Numbered from the stretch's first letter, positions 48,726 to 58,764 are shown. The stretch: DNA of 64,000 nt from Candidatus Gastranaerophilales bacterium (GCA_023662705.1 JAMPIM010000003.1:1-64000), one strand, 5' to 3'. Made by a program: numbers and translations. Notes: generated by a model not told the origin, from the sequence alone.

Positions 48726-49934
48726 ATGAACAGATTTATAAAACCGACATTGGGAGTTTTAGCCGCAATATATATTTCGTGTGGAACGGCTTTTGCTGCT
48801 ACACCTGCCGAATTGTACGATGATGTGTGGAAAATCGTCAATAAAAAATATTACGATCCGTCTAATAACAATCAGGAATGGGCGAAATGGAGATACAGAT
48901 ACGACCATAAACTTAAAACAGCTGAGGATGCTTATGTAGCGATTGATACGATGCTTGCAAGCTTGAACGACCCTTATACAAGATTCTTGCAGCCAAAAGA
49001 GTTTTCGGAAGAAACACAATCTATTAAAGGTTCTCTAAAAGGTATCGGAACCCAGATTGGTGTTAGAGACGGTAATCTTGTTGTTATTGCACCGTTAGAG
49101 GATTCCCCTGCCGAAAGAGCAGGAATCTTGGCTGATGATTTAATCCTTGAAATCAATGGCGAAAGTACAAAAGGTATAAGTGTTGATATTGCTGCCGATA
49201 AAATCAGGGGTGAAAAAGGTACTACGGTTAATCTTTTAATTCAGAGAAAAGATTGCCCTAATAAGGTTTACAGTATTGTAAGGGATGAAATCGAGGTTAA
49301 ATCGGTTTCCTGCAAACCGCCGTTTGATACAAGTGTTATTCCTGAAGACATTCAGTATATCAGATTGAGTTCTTTTATCAGCAAGAATGCGGCAGGTGAA
49401 ATTGAAGAGATTTTGAATAAAGCAAGTGATAAAAAAGGATTTATCATTGATTTGCGTTCTAATCCGGGCGGTCTTTTAACTAACGCTATTTATATTTCCG
49501 ATATGCTTTTAAAAGGCGGAGTTATTGTAAGCACTGTTGATAGAGACAGATACAAAAGCACAACCAGAGCAAGATACTCTCAGGTAACACCAAAACCGAT
49601 TGTAGTGTTGATTAATAAGGGTTCGGCTTCTGCAAGTGAAATTCTTTCAGGTGCTTTGAAAGATAATCACAGAGCGACAATTATCGGGGAGCAATCTTTC
49701 GGTAAAGGTTTGGTGCAGGAGATTAATAGATTACCTGATGAAGCAGGCATGAATATTACAATTCAGAGATATTTGACTCCTTCAGGAACAGATATTCACA
49801 AAAAAGGTATTACACCTGATGTTGTGGTAGAATTAACTAAAGAGAATGTCGAAGCTAAAGACGATGTTCAGTTGAAAAAAGCGATTGAAGTATTGGAACA
49901 AATGTCATGTCTTGTACAAAAGAATGGAATTTAA
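48726..49934 (+). CDS. ctpA: Carboxyl-terminal processing protease (S41)
   Basis: A signal peptide (about 1-24, ending AFAAT) precedes a helical N-terminal part, a PDZ domain (about 95-180, with LAGIL-type AGILADDLILEINGES) and the S41 catalytic core. KGSASASEILSGALKD holds the catalytic Ser and SFGKGLVQE the Lys. CtpA-type proteases trim exported proteins; in cyanobacteria CtpA matures photosystem II D1, but this organism has no sign of photosynthesis here. GAGGAG precedes the ATG. recJ starts inside its last codons. Confidence 0.93.
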   Translation: MNRFIKPTLGVLAAIYISCGTAFAATPAELYDDVWKIVNKKYYDPSNNNQEWAKWRYRYDHKLKTAEDAYVAIDTMLASLNDPYTRFLQPKEFSEETQSIKGSLKGIGTQIGVRDGNLVVIAPLEDSPAERAGILADDLILEINGESTKGISVDIAADKIRGEKGTTVNLLIQRKDCPNKVYSIVRDEIEVKSVSCKPPFDTSVIPEDIQYIRLSSFISKNAAGEIEEILNKASDKKGFIIDLRSNPGGLLTNAIYISDMLLKGGVIVSTVDRDRYKSTTRARYSQVTPKPIVVLINKGSASASEILSGALKDNHRATIIGEQSFGKGLVQEINRLPDEAGMNITIQRYLTPSGTDIHKKGITPDVVVELTKENVEAKDDVQLKKAIEVLEQMSCLVQKNGI

Positions 49935-52240
49935 AGTGTAATAAAGATAATAAAAAGCCTTTGATTGACAGGCTTTTGGAAGTAAGAGGTATAGTTTCCG
50001 AGGGTGCAAAAAGAGAGTTTTTGCATCCTCTTGAAATTACTTTGACCCATCCGAATGCTTTTTGTGATATGCACAAAGCTGTGGATAGAATCCAAAAAGC
50101 TATTGATGAGAAAGAAAATATTCTTATTTACGGCGACTTTGATGCCGACGGCGTAACTTCTACTTCTGTTCTTTTAAAAACATTCCAATATTTGGGTGCT
50201 AAAGTTGATTTTTATATCCCGAATCGTGAAAGTGAAGGTCACGGGCTTAATTCTAAAGCTCTTGTAAAGCTTATGAGCCAAAAACAGCCAAAACTTATTA
50301 TTACGGTTGATAACGGGATTAGCAATATTGATGAAGTGAAATTCATTAACAGTTTTGGACGCGATATTATTATTACCGATCACCACGAAGCTCCTGACGT
50401 TTTGCCTGAAGCTTATGCGATAATTAACCCTAAATCAATGAATGCTTTAGATGAAAAACTTACGGCTTTGCAGATTGAATATTTAACATCTCTTGCGGGT
50501 GTTGGTGTTGCGTTCAAGCTCGCTCAAGGTGTATTGGAAAGATATGATAAATTATCTTACAGCTTGGATTTGCTTCCTTATGTTACAGTCGGTACAATTG
50601 CCGATTTGGTTCCTTTGATTGGTGAAAACAGATATTTCGTTGCACGAGGTTTGGAACTCATTGCTTCCGGTAAGCATTACGGATTAAAACGTATGCTTGA
50701 TGTTGCGGGTGTTGGTGTTGATAACGGTTTAACTTCCGAGCAGGTAGCGTTTACGATTGCTCCGAGAATTAACGCCTCCGGACGTTTGGATACTGTTGAT
50801 GCCGCAATTAAATTAATGACATCAGAAAATAAACAAGAAATTGAGATGTCTATAATTACGCTGGAAAATTATAATAAACTCCGTCAGGAATTATGTTCGG
50901 ATACTTTTGCTGAGGCTGATGAATTATGGAAAGCTACCGGCATGAGAGATAATGCGGTTGTGTTATTTAATAAAGAATGGCATATCGGTATTATTGGTAT
51001 TGTTGCTTCTAAGTTTGTCGAAAAATACTATAAGCCAGCTTTTATTATGACATATTCCGAAGAAACCAAACAATTCAGATGTTCTGCACGCGGCGTAAAA
51101 GAGTTGAATCTTTATGACATTATGTCCAACATTTCTGATTATTTTGACGGTTTCGGCGGACACCAGCTTGCAGGCGGGTTCTCTTTTAATGAAGAAAAGG
51201 TTTCTTTTGAAACCGTTAAAAAAGCTTTGAATAAAACTATTGATGAAATGTTAAACGGCGAAAAGCTAAGTCCGTCTCTGGATGTTGATTTAGAACTTGA
51301 TATTGCAGATGTTGATGTTTCTCTTGTTGAAGAGATAAGTAAACTTGAGCCGTTCGGAATGGCGAATCCGTCTCCGACTTTTGCGGTTAAAAATTTGACA
51401 CTCAAGCAAAAAATGCTGATGGGTTCAACAAAAGACCATTTGAAACTCATCGTTAACACTCCTGACGGGACAAAAGACTGTGTTTGGTGGTCAAGAGGCG
51501 ATATTCCGCTTATTGCGGGTGACAAACTTGATGTTGCATTTGCTCCGCAGTTGAATACTTTTAACGGAGCGACAAGCGTTCAGTTGATAGTTAAAGATGT
51601 TCATTCGGACGCTCTTAAAGAGGAAGAACAATCAAAAATTAAGGTTTATGACCATCGTAAAAAAACAAATATTTTTGCGCAGGTTAATGATTATATCAAG
51701 AATTCAAAACTTGGAGTATCAGTGTTTGCAGAAGACAGAAGAATTGTTGAGGCGCTTAAACCTTATCAGGATATTTCAAAATGTATAATTAACCGTCAAA
51801 CAGCATGCAAAAATGATGTTTTAATGTTTTTTGATTATCCGTGTGATGATGATGTTTTGGATAATTTGAAACAAACCGTTTGTGCAGCGGCTTTGCATTA
51901 TATGAATTACCAAAATCATAGAACCGATGAAGAAGGTATTTTGAAATCTTTTGCAAGTATGATTAAATATTGCTGCAATAATCTTGAAGGTAAATTTGTT
52001 TTTGCCCGCGCCGCAGCAGCTCTCGGAATTACGGAAGAAGCTGTTGAAACACTTTTGGAAGTATTTGCTGATTGTGGTATGATTAGGATTATCAAAAGAG
52101 AAGAAGAGTGTTTTATTATTGATGCATTGGGGGCTGTTGAGCTTTCAAAAGCATTACATAGTATAAAATACGCCGAGTTTGTTGAATTGATGAACACAAT
52201 CAATGATTACAAAAACAAATTTATGACAATAGATATATAG
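49907..52240 (+). CDS. recJ: Single-stranded-DNA-specific exonuclease RecJ
   Basis: RecJ degrades single-stranded DNA 5' to 3' in recombination and repair. The DHH domain has YGDFDADGVTSTS and IITDHHEAP, ARGLELIASGKHYGL and PRINASGRLDT; the DHHA1 part has FGGHQLAGGFS. An OB-fold region and a C-terminal domain follow, giving 777 residues as in Bacillus-type RecJ. The start overlaps the ctpA end by 28 bases. Confidence 0.95.
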   Translation: MSCTKEWNLKCNKDNKKPLIDRLLEVRGIVSEGAKREFLHPLEITLTHPNAFCDMHKAVDRIQKAIDEKENILIYGDFDADGVTSTSVLLKTFQYLGAKVDFYIPNRESEGHGLNSKALVKLMSQKQPKLIITVDNGISNIDEVKFINSFGRDIIITDHHEAPDVLPEAYAIINPKSMNALDEKLTALQIEYLTSLAGVGVAFKLAQGVLERYDKLSYSLDLLPYVTVGTIADLVPLIGENRYFVARGLELIASGKHYGLKRMLDVAGVGVDNGLTSEQVAFTIAPRINASGRLDTVDAAIKLMTSENKQEIEMSIITLENYNKLRQELCSDTFAEADELWKATGMRDNAVVLFNKEWHIGIIGIVASKFVEKYYKPAFIMTYSEETKQFRCSARGVKELNLYDIMSNISDYFDGFGGHQLAGGFSFNEEKVSFETVKKALNKTIDEMLNGEKLSPSLDVDLELDIADVDVSLVEEISKLEPFGMANPSPTFAVKNLTLKQKMLMGSTKDHLKLIVNTPDGTKDCVWWSRGDIPLIAGDKLDVAFAPQLNTFNGATSVQLIVKDVHSDALKEEEQSKIKVYDHRKKTNIFAQVNDYIKNSKLGVSVFAEDRRIVEALKPYQDISKCIINRQTACKNDVLMFFDYPCDDDVLDNLKQTVCAAALHYMNYQNHRTDEEGILKSFASMIKYCCNNLEGKFVFARAAAALGITEEAVETLLEVFADCGMIRIIKREEECFIIDALGAVELSKALHSIKYAEFVELMNTINDYKNKFMTIDI

Positions 52241-52250
52241 GAATTAGAAA

Positions 52251-52871
52251 ATGGAAAAGTTTAAGAATTTTGTGTGTGCGCATTTGAATTTTAGAATTCA
52301 AGGAGTTACGTGGTTGGCGATAGCAGCTCTTTTAGCCGTTGTTCCTTCAGTAATGTTTATGCCTGAAAAATGGGGCTGGGAAAATGGTGTTTTAGAAAAT
52401 ATCCAAATGGTTATCCTGTTTATCGGTTTGTACTTGTCATTGAAAGTTGATTCAAATAAAAAGTTTTTTAACTTTGTTGCAATGGTTTTGGTAATCATAA
52501 TATTAAGAGAAGTAAACTGCGGAAGAACCCTGTTCTTCTCCGTACCCGGTACGGAGAACACCTTCTATTCCTGGAAGGAGATTAAATACGGGTATTTGGC
52601 TCATCCTATCTATGGAGCATATATGGCTTGGGTCGGATTTTACTTTTTGAAAAATAAACTCTTTTTAACCCTATGGGATATAGTACGTAAAATTAAGTTT
52701 CCTGTATGGAATGTGCTTCTGATGCTTGCAGGTATGGCTTTGGGTACTTACGCGGAACACGCAACGCATAATTTTGTGTTTGAAGAGATTGCAGAATTAT
52801 TGTTCTATGTAGCATTAATCGGAATCATTTATCTTTATACAAGAGATGATAATTTTAAGCTGAAGGATTGA
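52251..52871 (+). CDS. Multipass membrane protein, 206 aa
   Basis: Five or six hydrophobic segments can be counted (about 18-36, 49-64, 71-86, 118-131, 150-165, 181-196). A conserved-looking polar stretch EHATHNFVFEE lies between the last two, with His and Glu residues that could bind metal or form an active site. It follows recJ by 10 bases and is probably in the same operon. I do not recognise the family. Confidence 0.65.
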   Translation: MEKFKNFVCAHLNFRIQGVTWLAIAALLAVVPSVMFMPEKWGWENGVLENIQMVILFIGLYLSLKVDSNKKFFNFVAMVLVIIILREVNCGRTLFFSVPGTENTFYSWKEIKYGYLAHPIYGAYMAWVGFYFLKNKLFLTLWDIVRKIKFPVWNVLLMLAGMALGTYAEHATHNFVFEEIAELLFYVALIGIIYLYTRDDNFKLKD

Positions 52872-52901
52872 AAAATACAAAAAACGAGTTAAACTTATAA
52901 T

Positions 52902-53255
52902 ATGAGCGAAATTTCAGCGATAAATTCATCATTTTACCCTTCGTTAATTGATAGTGTGAGTCCGCTTTATACGGGCAAGTCTTCATTTGACGCAGTTGAA
53001 CCTGTGCAAAAAAATTATGAAGAAGACCGTCCGCCTGTTGATTTGAGCGGATATTATAACGAGCTGGAAAGTTCGGGGCTTATTGAACAAGTCGGACAGA
53101 ATGTTATTCAATCGGCTAAGGTTCTTGATAATGCAATGGCTGCAGCAATAGAAAACGGGTATTCAGTGCAGGATGCCGTTAATATCAAACTCGCTCAAAC
53201 AGCTTATAAAGCTAACTGTTTTGTGATGAAAAGTACTTTTGAGCTGAAAATTTAG
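52902..53255 (+). CDS. Hypothetical protein, 117 aa
   Basis: The first 45 residues are low in structure (SSFYPSLIDSVSPLYTGKSS). The rest is helical: YYNELESSGLIEQVGQNVI and AMAAAIENGYSVQDAV. There is no signal peptide or membrane segment. It follows the membrane-protein gene by 30 bases and overlaps nth convergently by four bases. Function unknown; the QDAVNIKLAQTAYKANCFV end resembles short flagellar or secretion-associated helical proteins only loosely. Confidence 0.55.
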   Translation: MSEISAINSSFYPSLIDSVSPLYTGKSSFDAVEPVQKNYEEDRPPVDLSGYYNELESSGLIEQVGQNVIQSAKVLDNAMAAAIENGYSVQDAVNIKLAQTAYKANCFVMKSTFELKI

Positions 53256-53875
53256 ATAATTTTAGCGCAATATTCGGAAATAGGACATTCTGCACAATTA
53301 GGTTTTTGCGGTTTGCAGACATTTTGTCCGTGGGTTACTAAAAGGGTGTTAATATCAATCCAGTGTTTTACTGGGAGTTTTTCTCTTAGCGCAAATTCTG
53401 TTTCTTCAGGATTCTTTGTTTTGATATATCCAAGACGGTTGAAGATTCTGTGAACATGAACATCTACACAAATAGCAGGTTTGTTGAATCCACGTGCAAC
53501 AACAAGATTTGCGGTTTTTCTCCCGACTCCGTTGAATTTGATTAATTCTTCTATTGTATCAGGACATTTTCCGCCTAATTCTTCATCAATTTGGCGGGAT
53601 AATTCTATAATTTGCTTAGCTTTGTTTTCGTAAAATCCGACAGGATAAATCGCCTTAGCCAAATCATCTACATTTACACTCTTCATATCATGCGGAGTGC
53701 GCGCAAGCTCAAGCATTCTTAAAGTTGCAGGATAGGTTGTTTTGTCGTTGGTTCTTAAAGATAAGATACATCCGATCAAGACAAGATACGGGTCATTGAA
53801 TGTATCCATTAAATCAACGAACTCACTGCGTTTTTGTTTTGCATCTTTTAATTTTTGTACAATTTTATCTATCAT
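53252..53875 (-). CDS. nth: Endonuclease III
   Basis: Nth is a DNA glycosylase/AP lyase that removes oxidised pyrimidines. The 207 residues include LSLRTNDKTT, the helix-hairpin-helix LIKFNGVGRKTANLVV with the catalytic Lys, CVDVHVHRI with the catalytic Asp, and the 4Fe-4S ligands C-x6-C-x2-C-x5-C at the C-terminus (CKPQKPNCAECPISEYC). The start overlaps the upstream gene's stop (ATGA). Confidence 0.95.
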   Translation of the reverse strand: MIDKIVQKLKDAKQKRSEFVDLMDTFNDPYLVLIGCILSLRTNDKTTYPATLRMLELARTPHDMKSVNVDDLAKAIYPVGFYENKAKQIIELSRQIDEELGGKCPDTIEELIKFNGVGRKTANLVVARGFNKPAICVDVHVHRIFNRLGYIKTKNPEETEFALREKLPVKHWIDINTLLVTHGQNVCKPQKPNCAECPISEYCAKII

Positions 53876-54270
53876 TTTTGATTTGTTAATGTTTTGTAGA
53901 TTTCTTCTGTTTGGCTGGAGCGCTGTTTATTACTTCCCCAAAAGTTGTCAAAAACGCTATCTGTAGGAATCTGTAAACAAGCTTTTATACAGTCATTAAT
54001 AATATTGTTCTCGTATGAATTCGTAGGTGACGTAAAATAACACGAACCTCCGGTATTATTGTTGAATAGAGTATATCCTGCTATTGATCTAAAAGAATCT
54101 TTTTCTACTGAAATTATTTCAATTTCATGGTCAGGACATTTTCTGAATGTGTCCACAAGTTCCTTATCAATTCCATTAATTTTGGATGATTTTGCATATA
54201 AATTTTTAAAGATAGTATTATTTTTGAAATAAGCTCTAAAAGCTAAATTACTGTTGCTTTCAATTCGCAT
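53872..54270 (-). CDS. Small protein with N-terminal LAFRA motif, 132 aa
   Basis: MRIESNSNLAFRAYFK carries a variant of the shared N-terminal motif. The rest looks like a small alpha/beta domain; CYFTSPTNSYENNIINDC is the most distinctive part. GGAG lies 6 bases before the ATG. The stop overlaps the nth start, so nth is translated with it. Family unknown. Confidence 0.6.
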   Translation of the reverse strand: MRIESNSNLAFRAYFKNNTIFKNLYAKSSKINGIDKELVDTFRKCPDHEIEIISVEKDSFRSIAGYTLFNNNTGGSCYFTSPTNSYENNIINDCIKACLQIPTDSVFDNFWGSNKQRSSQTEEIYKTLTNQK

Positions 54271-54284
54271 TATTTACTCCAATT

Positions 54285-55994
54285 TTACATTCTTTCGGGT
54301 GCTGATACAGCAAGAATATCAAGAGCATTTTTCAATGTTGTTTTAATAGCAACCATTAATGCCAATCTTGATTTCATCAATTCTTTATCATCTCCGATTA
54401 CACGGTTTGAATTGTAGAATGAATGGAATTCCTGAGCAAGTTCTTGAACATATCTGCAAATTGTGTAAACTGTTCTGTTCTGAGCAGAAAGAATAATTAC
54501 TGATTTGAATTCTTCAAGCTTCAGGATAAGTGATTTAGCACTGTCAGCAGTTTTTAGAATCAAATCTTTGTTAAAGTTTTTGATTAAATCTTCAAGTTCT
54601 GCTTTACTCATTGGAGCAGGTGATTTTTCGCCTGTTTCAGGATTAAGTTTTTCTGCAATCGCATTTCTAAGGATTGAGCATACACGCGCATAAGCATATT
54701 GTACGTAGAATACAGGGTTTTCGTCAGTTGAGCGTTTTGCAAGCTCAATATCAAAATCCAATGTCATATCAATATTACGCATTGCCATCCAGTAACGTGT
54801 TGCATCGATTCCAACTTCTTCAATAAGGTCATCTAAAGTAACCATATTTTTACGTTTGCCCATACGAACTTCTTCGCCGTTTATGACAAGGTTAACAAGC
54901 TGTCCGAGAAGCACTTCCAATTTGTTCGGGTCATAACCCAAAGCTTCAATTGACGCTTTAACACGAGCAACATAACCGTGGTGGTCAGCCCCCCAGATGT
55001 TAATCATTCTGTCGTACCCTCTGCGAAGTTTATCGATATGATAAGCGATATCAGCTGTCAAATAAGTGTTTGAACCGTCAGCTTTTTTGATTACGCGATC
55101 CTGGTCGTCACCGAATTCGGAAGACTTGAACCACATTGCGCCTTCTTTTTCGTATAACATACCTTTTGCCATAAGTTCTTTGTAGCTTTCTTCTACTTTA
55201 CCTGAATTGTGCAGGTCAAGTTCTGAGTAGAATTTGTCAAAATGTACGCGGAAATCTTCTAATAAAGCTTTTTGGCAAGCTTCCATTTCTTTTTTAGCGT
55301 AATCAGAAAGAACTTTTACGTCTTCTGTAGGTTCATTCTCAGATAAGAACTTCTTTGCAACAGGTATCAAATATTCTCCCGGATAATAATTTTTTCTTTC
55401 GATTTCATCTGTAGGGAAATCAATATTTTCGCCCAGTTCTTGTTTGATTCTGATTTTCAAAGAATTTCCGAGTTTCTGGATTTGTGAACCTGCATCATTG
55501 ATATAAAACTCCTGATAAACATCGTGGCCGTAGAATTTTAACAAATTAGCAAGCGCACTTCCCATCGCAGCCCAGCGTCCGTGACCGATGTGGAATGGGC
55601 CTGTAGGGTTAGCAGAAACGTATTCTAATAAGATTTTTTCTGTAGCGGCTCCTTCAGGTCTGCCGTAGTTTTCACCTTTTTCAATGATTTCAGCTACAGC
55701 ATTTGCAAGAAGAGAGTTTTCTATTTTGAAGTTGATAAATCCGCCGACAACGGAAACTGAATAATTTTCTTTGCTCAAGTATTCAACAACAGTATTGGCA
55801 ATCATTGGAGGAGCAATTTTAGCAGAACGTGCAAGTGAAGAGACGTTAACCGCAAAATCACCAAATTCAGGATTTTTAGGTTTTTCAATCATAAGAGAGA
55901 ATTTATCATCTGCTCCCATTTGACCTAATTTGCCTTCAGCAATTGCTTTATTTATTCCGTTTTCAACTTCTTTTAAGAAAAAATCTTTTAACAT
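54285..55994 (-). CDS. argS: Arginyl-tRNA synthetase
   Basis: The 569-residue class I enzyme has an N-terminal Add-1 domain, the HIGH motif in NPTGPFHIGHGR, a KMSKS-like RMGKRKNMVTL, and the DALR anticodon-binding domain ending SAPERM. AAAGGAA precedes the ATG. It lies upstream of the 53872-nth pair on the same strand with a 14-base gap. Confidence 0.96.
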   Translation of the reverse strand: MLKDFFLKEVENGINKAIAEGKLGQMGADDKFSLMIEKPKNPEFGDFAVNVSSLARSAKIAPPMIANTVVEYLSKENYSVSVVGGFINFKIENSLLANAVAEIIEKGENYGRPEGAATEKILLEYVSANPTGPFHIGHGRWAAMGSALANLLKFYGHDVYQEFYINDAGSQIQKLGNSLKIRIKQELGENIDFPTDEIERKNYYPGEYLIPVAKKFLSENEPTEDVKVLSDYAKKEMEACQKALLEDFRVHFDKFYSELDLHNSGKVEESYKELMAKGMLYEKEGAMWFKSSEFGDDQDRVIKKADGSNTYLTADIAYHIDKLRRGYDRMINIWGADHHGYVARVKASIEALGYDPNKLEVLLGQLVNLVINGEEVRMGKRKNMVTLDDLIEEVGIDATRYWMAMRNIDMTLDFDIELAKRSTDENPVFYVQYAYARVCSILRNAIAEKLNPETGEKSPAPMSKAELEDLIKNFNKDLILKTADSAKSLILKLEEFKSVIILSAQNRTVYTICRYVQELAQEFHSFYNSNRVIGDDKELMKSRLALMVAIKTTLKNALDILAVSAPERM

Positions 55995-56066
55995 ATCTTA
56001 TTCCTTTATTTTTAATTCTTTTTAACAATTATAGCAAAAAAAATTTTGTTTGGGGTTTAAGTTGAT

Positions 56067-56726
56067 ATGGCAAATATCAACCTCAAAGTAATAAACAGTT
56101 TGGACAGAAGTTTTTCTTCTTTTGCGCAAGAAACTATGGCAAGAAGAAAACCTGACAGAAATTATGTAATTTCGCAATTACAGCATTATCAAACCCAGTA
56201 TAATAAAAACGGACTTTTTAAAGATTTTCTTGTAAGATTAGAAGCGTTTGCTCTTGGAATGGAAGATTCTAACCTGCTTGATATTGCGGGAATGGTATTT
56301 TCAAAGCTTGCAAAATTCCCGACAACAGATGAGATGAAAGAACAATTTCTTCGCGGCGGTTTGAGAATCGCAAGAAAACAGGGTGACCCGATTCATATTT
56401 TAGCAAGAATAGTGGATTTGAAAAAGTTATATGAAAATAACGGAGATTCCCGCGGACGCTATAAAATGCTTTTTCCTGAAGAACGAGCATTAACTGATAT
56501 TGTAGAAAATTTTCCAAAAGCAAAAGGCAGATTCAGAACTGTTTCAAAAGAGTATTCTCCTTTGGATAAATACAGATTACAGCTTGCAAGAGTCAAAGTT
56601 GATATAGCAAAAAAACTCAGACCTCACGAAGCATATTCCAGATTGATTGAGGCAAGAGAAATCTTTGAAGATTTGAGATGTTCTAAAGAACTAAAATTCG
56701 TAGACAGAATGCTTTCAAAATGCTAA
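56067..56726 (+). CDS. Hypothetical helical protein, 219 aa
   Basis: The sequence reads as repeated helical pairs (LLDIAGMVFSKLAKFPTT, FLRGGLRIARKQGDPIHIL, RLIEAREIFEDL), suggesting a TPR-like solenoid without strict TPR consensus. It is basic and has no membrane segment. GGGG lies about 11 bases upstream of the ATG. It is divergent from argS and overlaps the convergent YkgJ-like gene by four bases. Function unknown. Confidence 0.6.
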   Translation: MANINLKVINSLDRSFSSFAQETMARRKPDRNYVISQLQHYQTQYNKNGLFKDFLVRLEAFALGMEDSNLLDIAGMVFSKLAKFPTTDEMKEQFLRGGLRIARKQGDPIHILARIVDLKKLYENNGDSRGRYKMLFPEERALTDIVENFPKAKGRFRTVSKEYSPLDKYRLQLARVKVDIAKKLRPHEAYSRLIEAREIFEDLRCSKELKFVDRMLSKC

Positions 56727-57133
56727 CGTTTTTTCTTTGTAACTTTTTTGAAAACTTCTTCAAAAGTTTCAATCGGCTCCAGTCTGTAACCGCAATGTTC
56801 GGCTAATGTTCCGCCCATTGAGAACAATTCTTCCTGCGGATATCTTCTGCAAATTCCCGGACGTTTTTTGTGAATTTTGCATTTGTTTGTTTCTCTGTCA
56901 AGATTTGTGCATTCAAAAACGAGTCCTGTTTCGTCTTTATCTATAATCTTCAAATATGTATAAAACGGATGAAGTTTTTGTAATCTTTTGAACTCTTCTT
57001 CTGTTTGGATTACGCCTTTGTGTTTAACATAAATCTTGCGGCAGCATCTTCCGCACCCCAGACAGCTTCCGACTCTGTAATATTTGCGTTTTAAAATATG
57101 AAGGTAAAAAAACTTTTTTAATTTTTTAAACAT
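56723..57133 (-). CDS. YkgJ-type cysteine cluster protein
   Basis: The 136-residue protein has the Cys motifs of the family that binds zinc or iron: CLGCGRCCRKIYV near residue 24, then CTNLDRETNKCKIHKKRPGI with CRRYP. The role of the family is not established; a metal-binding or Fe-S function is assumed. Its start overlaps the TPR gene by eight bases, so the two are probably coupled. A basic N-terminal stretch precedes the Cys cluster. Confidence 0.85.
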   Translation of the reverse strand: MFKKLKKFFYLHILKRKYYRVGSCLGCGRCCRKIYVKHKGVIQTEEEFKRLQKLHPFYTYLKIIDKDETGLVFECTNLDRETNKCKIHKKRPGICRRYPQEELFSMGGTLAEHCGYRLEPIETFEEVFKKVTKKKR

Positions 57134-58310
57134 TTACTATCCGTGACTTTGCCATTCTATACTCGGGGGAGTTTTCTTTTGAAAGTGTCATAATTTTTGA
57201 AAAATATTTGTTTGATTGTTTGTAATCACCGTTTGAGTAGCTGTAAGCTCCTCTTTCAAAGCAGGATTTAATAATTCTGTCTTCAGGGTTAATAAATGAT
57301 TTTAGTTCTTGTACAATTGCACTGTAATCCGAACTGCCGTTCCTGTCCATTATCAGACAGTTTTCGTATTCAAAAAGGGCAAAGTGATAATTGTTATAGC
57401 TGTAATATTTTTCTGCCCATTCTTTATGACCTTCAATACTTAGTTTATCAAAACTGTCTTCCAGCGGTTTAATTGTTTTAATAATTTCCAGATAAACTTT
57501 CTGGTTATTCATTACAAGCGGTAAAATCCTTTTCATTACACAATATGCGCCTGTAAAATCTCCGATATTTATCATTACGTTGGACAGCAAATCCAAAACA
57601 TCAAGAGATTTGTTATCTATGCAATAAGCCTGTTTTAGATACATTGAAGCTTTCAGGTATTCTTTTTGTTCAAAATAAAGTTTTCCTAACTGATAATTTG
57701 TATCAAAATTAAGCGGATAATTTTTTACTGCAAGTTCAAGTGCTTGGATAGCTGTTTCTTTGTCCTGCATTGCATTTGCACGTTGAGCTTTTTGATAACA
57801 TTCACTGCCGAATGTTTTAAAACTTTCTATGCTGTTTTTTATTTCCGTATAATAAGCAGAAGTTTTGTCTTTTGCATATTTCAGGTATTTTTCATAAAAG
57901 AAAATTGATTGAAATTTCATATCTTTAGAAAAATATGATGTTGCAAGGTTTAAGCAAACTGCTTCGTCATCAGGTTTGTAAGAAAATGCTATAGCCCAGT
58001 TCTCGATTGCTTTTTCAACATTTTGGAGTTTGTGAAAAATGTTTCCTAAAAAAGTATAAGAAGGATTTTTGTAATGTTCCAGATTTGTTGAACGGGTAAA
58101 ATAAAGCTCTGCATTCTCAATCTCATTGAGTTTGTAATAGCATCGTCCGATTTCATAATACAGTTTATATGAATAACTTGTATTAACCATATCAAGATAG
58201 AGCTTTAAAGCCCCTGCATAATTTCCTGCTGCATACAATCCTTTGGCTGCTTCAAGCTTCGCATCTTCTATATCGGAATTATCCTGAATATAATAATCAG
58301 AATTTGCCAT
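57126..58310 (-). CDS. TPR repeat protein, 394 aa
   Basis: The chain is built of about ten tetratricopeptide-like units (for example AAKGLYAAGNYAGALKLYL, YYEIGRCYYKLNEIENAELY, NYQLGKLYFEQKEYLKASMY). There is no signal peptide or membrane segment, so it is probably a cytoplasmic scaffold. It is likely leaderless: an extended -10 box TGC-TAGAAT ends 6 bases before the ATG and no ribosome binding site is present. It is followed by the YkgJ-type gene. Confidence 0.85.
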   Translation of the reverse strand: MANSDYYIQDNSDIEDAKLEAAKGLYAAGNYAGALKLYLDMVNTSYSYKLYYEIGRCYYKLNEIENAELYFTRSTNLEHYKNPSYTFLGNIFHKLQNVEKAIENWAIAFSYKPDDEAVCLNLATSYFSKDMKFQSIFFYEKYLKYAKDKTSAYYTEIKNSIESFKTFGSECYQKAQRANAMQDKETAIQALELAVKNYPLNFDTNYQLGKLYFEQKEYLKASMYLKQAYCIDNKSLDVLDLLSNVMINIGDFTGAYCVMKRILPLVMNNQKVYLEIIKTIKPLEDSFDKLSIEGHKEWAEKYYSYNNYHFALFEYENCLIMDRNGSSDYSAIVQELKSFINPEDRIIKSCFERGAYSYSNGDYKQSNKYFSKIMTLSKENSPEYRMAKSRIVNV

Positions 58311-58316
58311 AGCTGT

Positions 58317-58325
58317 ATTCTAGCA
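58317..58325 (-). promoter_or_regulatory. Extended -10 promoter of the TPR gene, leaderless arrangement
   Basis: On the minus strand TGC-TAGAAT (58325-58317) is followed by ACAGCT and the ATG at 58310-58308. There is no Shine-Dalgarno sequence and no good -35 box. Confidence 0.45.
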
Positions 58326-58328
58326 TAT

Positions 58329-58685
58329 TTACAGCTCTAAATCATCCCATAATTTAGAATTTGTTACAAGTTGTGATAACACATCGTCTTCAAATACGTC
58401 AACCACACCGTTTGAGAACAATTCTTTCATTCTTTCAAGGTGAGATAAGTCTTCTTTATCACTTGTTGCGATTTTGTTGAATTTATTTATGTCTAAATCT
58501 TTTTGGAAAAGCTGAAGCGCGTTAGCGGAAATCTCTGTTTTATCAACATAAGGATTTGAACTCTTGTTGAAAAGCGCTTTATTCATACTTGCTTTAACTG
58601 AAGCAAGGTTAATTACATTGCTCTGCTTTTCAAGCTGAGAGTTGTATAAAAAATCTTTGTTGTTATCATTAATGTTGTTAAACAT
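58329..58685 (-). CDS. Hypothetical protein, 118 aa
   Basis: The protein is Asn- and Lys-rich at the N-terminus (MFNNINDNNKDFLYN) and acidic and helical afterwards, ending SKLWDDLEL. There is no signal peptide or membrane segment. An AGGG lies just before the ATG. It sits between the TPR gene and the divergent lysA. No family recognised. Confidence 0.55.
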   Translation of the reverse strand: MFNNINDNNKDFLYNSQLEKQSNVINLASVKASMNKALFNKSSNPYVDKTEISANALQLFQKDLDINKFNKIATSDKEDLSHLERMKELFSNGVVDVFEDDVLSQLVTNSKLWDDLEL

Positions 58686-58764
58686 GAGACCCTAATCTCC
58701 CCAGTTACCCTCAATATCATTATTATACATTTTTTGTCATTTGTTATCAACTGTTTGGAGGATA

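Noticed and set aside
52887..52904. Leaderless start for the gene at 52902
   Set aside because: A TATAAT directly abuts the ATG, which would place the transcription start inside the coding region, and no downstream start codon fits.
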